Positions 6,506-6,809 of a stretch of 6,809 nt of DNA are shown one piece after another (within the stretch, counting starts at the first letter, position 1; every line of letters starts with the position of its first letter). The notes beneath the pieces are model-generated. The model was not told the DNA's origin. It worked only from the letters and a program-made list of their open reading frames with translations, and made no database searches. Position numbers and translations under genes: made by a program. Origin of the DNA: CAYPEZ01 sp964622275. Its GTDB lineage: Bacteria; Patescibacteriota; Minisyncoccia; Phycocordibacterales; UBA6899. The stretch is from NCBI GenBank assembly GCA_964622275.1, contig CAZUMX010000047.1, forward strand, positions 1-6,809, written 5' to 3'.

Positions 6506-6566
6506 ATGGCTTAACCACGTCATCAGTTTTCCACAGAATCTGACAAATAGTAAGGTTTTAAGCCAT
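6506..6566. repeat. Long-range inverted repeat upstream of the promoter, enclosing a DnaA box
   Basis: ATGGCTTAA (6506-6514) and TTAAGCCAT (6558-6566) are perfectly complementary, 43 bases apart; a further CC/GG (6515-6516 with 6554-6555) pairs if a two-base bulge is allowed. The right arm ends 9 bases before the -10 element at 6576, which places it over the -35 region. A two-site operator with DNA looping, or a cruciform, would fit. Confidence 0.5.
6527..6535 (+). promoter_or_regulatory. DnaA box variant
   Basis: TTTTCCACA differs from TTATCCACA at one base and fits the relaxed TTWTNCACA form. It faces the opposite way to the exact box 101 bases upstream. A third, weaker match (TTAACCACG, 6511-6519) overlaps the left arm of the inverted repeat. 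Confidence 0.45.
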
Positions 6567-6572
6567 TTTCGT

Positions 6573-6588
6573 TGATACAATAAGTGCA
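6573..6588 (+). promoter_or_regulatory. Extended -10 promoter for the last surface protein gene
   Basis: TGA plus TACAAT (6573-6581) is an extended -10 with 5 of 6 consensus bases in the hexamer. The expected start is near 6588, leaving a leader of about 57 bases. The flanking block TACAATAAGTGCA matches the one before the first cohesin gene (TACGATAAGTGCA) at 12 of 13 bases. There is no good -35 at the usual 16-18 base distance. Confidence 0.6.
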
Positions 6589-6600
6589 CATCAGTTTCTC

Positions 6601-6637
6601 GTGTCGCTCGTGGTGGAGGGAGCGAGACTCAGGTGGG
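6601..6637 (+). promoter_or_regulatory. Leader hairpin and Shine-Dalgarno site of the last gene
   Basis: TCGCTC (6604-6609) pairs with GAGCGA (6620-6625), with two outer pairs (6601-6602 with 6627-6628) beyond one mismatch. The 10-base loop contains GGAGG (6615-6619), a perfect Shine-Dalgarno core too far from the ATG to be used directly. The working site is AGGTGG at 6631-6636, 8 bases before the ATG at 6645, and it decides that start. Confidence 0.55.
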
Positions 6638-6644
6638 AACATTC

Positions 6645-6809
6645 ATGCATAGAAAGACCCTGGAGTTTTTCCGTTTTTCTTTTGGCACCAGCACAAAGCG
6701 TGCGTTGGTGTTTGCTGTTTTTTCTACACTCGCCGCACTTCTCCTTGCCCTCCACACCACCCCCGCATTCGCCCAGTCAGCAAACCCACAGGTGAACTAT
6801 CAAGGCAAG
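6645..6809 (+). CDS. N-terminal part of a secreted CPR-type surface protein (3' end outside window)
   Basis: Fifty-five codons are open to the window edge. The start is the ATG at 6645, supported by AGGTGG 8 bases upstream. Residues 1-20 are basic (HRK, KR), 21-36 form a hydrophobic core (LVFAVFSTLAALLLAL), and AFA at 41-43 gives a standard signal peptidase site before QSANPQVNYQGK. From memory, an (I/V)NYQGKL motif right after the signal peptide marks a large, variable class of CPR surface proteins, so the gene most likely encodes a long extracellular protein, though the body is not visible. It has its own promoter and lies 261 bases beyond the cohesin genes, so it is a separate transcription unit. 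It may belong to the same broad class as the truncated protein at the left edge, but no overlapping part can be compared. Confidence 0.8.
   Translation, partial: MHRKTLEFFRFSFGTSTKRALVFAVFSTLAALLLALHTTPAFAQSANPQVNYQGK

Larger units (their letters stand above)
6384..6587. other. AT-rich intergenic region with DnaA boxes and dyads (possible replication or DnaA-bound control region)
   Basis: The stretch has no coding potential: it is dense in A- and T-runs (8 T at 6384-6391, 7 T at 6401-6407, further A/T runs to 6506) and has stops in all frames or only short shadow ORFs. It holds an exact DnaA box on the minus strand (6426-6434), a good variant on the plus strand (6527-6535), a perfect hairpin (6436-6456) and a longer inverted repeat (6506-6566). 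The combination of AT-rich tract and boxes resembles an origin unwinding region, but no dnaA, dnaN or other replication gene is in the window, so control of the downstream gene is an equal reading. The base composition differs clearly from the flanking genes. Confidence 0.5.

Noticed and set aside
6384..6587. Firm call of a chromosomal replication origin
   Set aside because: Two or three boxes and AT-richness are suggestive only; no replication genes are present and skew cannot be judged from one window.
6601..6795. 64-residue ORF starting with GTG at 6601
   Set aside because: It overlaps the leader hairpin and the signal peptide codons of the 6645 gene in another frame; its protein has no export or domain logic.

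Overview
The window looks like a chromosomal piece of a Candidate Phyla Radiation (Patescibacteria) bacterium, probably of the Parcubacteria/Uhrbacteria/Magasanikbacteria kind. This rests on protein types recalled from that group, not on a phylogenetic marker: a secreted protein opening with the NYQGK motif, an Ig-like membrane protein with a GITPPYVRNN start, and HPD-WY/GWG surface blocks downstream of cohesins. All genes read on the + strand with the standard code, and all six visible stop codons are TAA. No RNA gene, mobile element, CRISPR array or enzyme is visible.

Layout: (1) 2-535 is the 3' end of a surface protein, closed by a strong intrinsic terminator (570-601). (2) 677-2913 holds two tightly coupled genes: a signal-peptide, Ig-like, single-pass membrane protein, and a secreted protein with Cys-rich DUF4215-type repeats, a Pro/Gly linker, Ig-like domains and a C-terminal dockerin with two intact calcium loops. 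(3) 2983-6383 holds three consecutive cohesin-type genes. The first two end in a transmembrane helix with a cytoplasmic tail. The third has no C-terminal anchor and joins a cohesin to a dockerin. (4) 6384-6644 is a very AT-rich intergenic region with one exact DnaA box, one good variant, two inverted repeats, an extended -10 promoter and a leader hairpin. (5) 6645 to the end is the signal peptide and first mature residues of another secreted surface protein.

Interpretation: the cluster reads as a compact, non-catalytic cohesin-dockerin surface assembly. Two cohesins are displayed by membrane anchors, a cohesin-dockerin protein could act as adaptor or chain-extender, and a dockerin protein could be the displayed cargo. 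The partnerships are inferred from domain types and gene order, not shown by the sequence. A second theme is regulatory: the first cohesin gene seems to start from its own promoter with the ATG at the predicted transcription start (leaderless), and the same -10 block recurs before the last gene.
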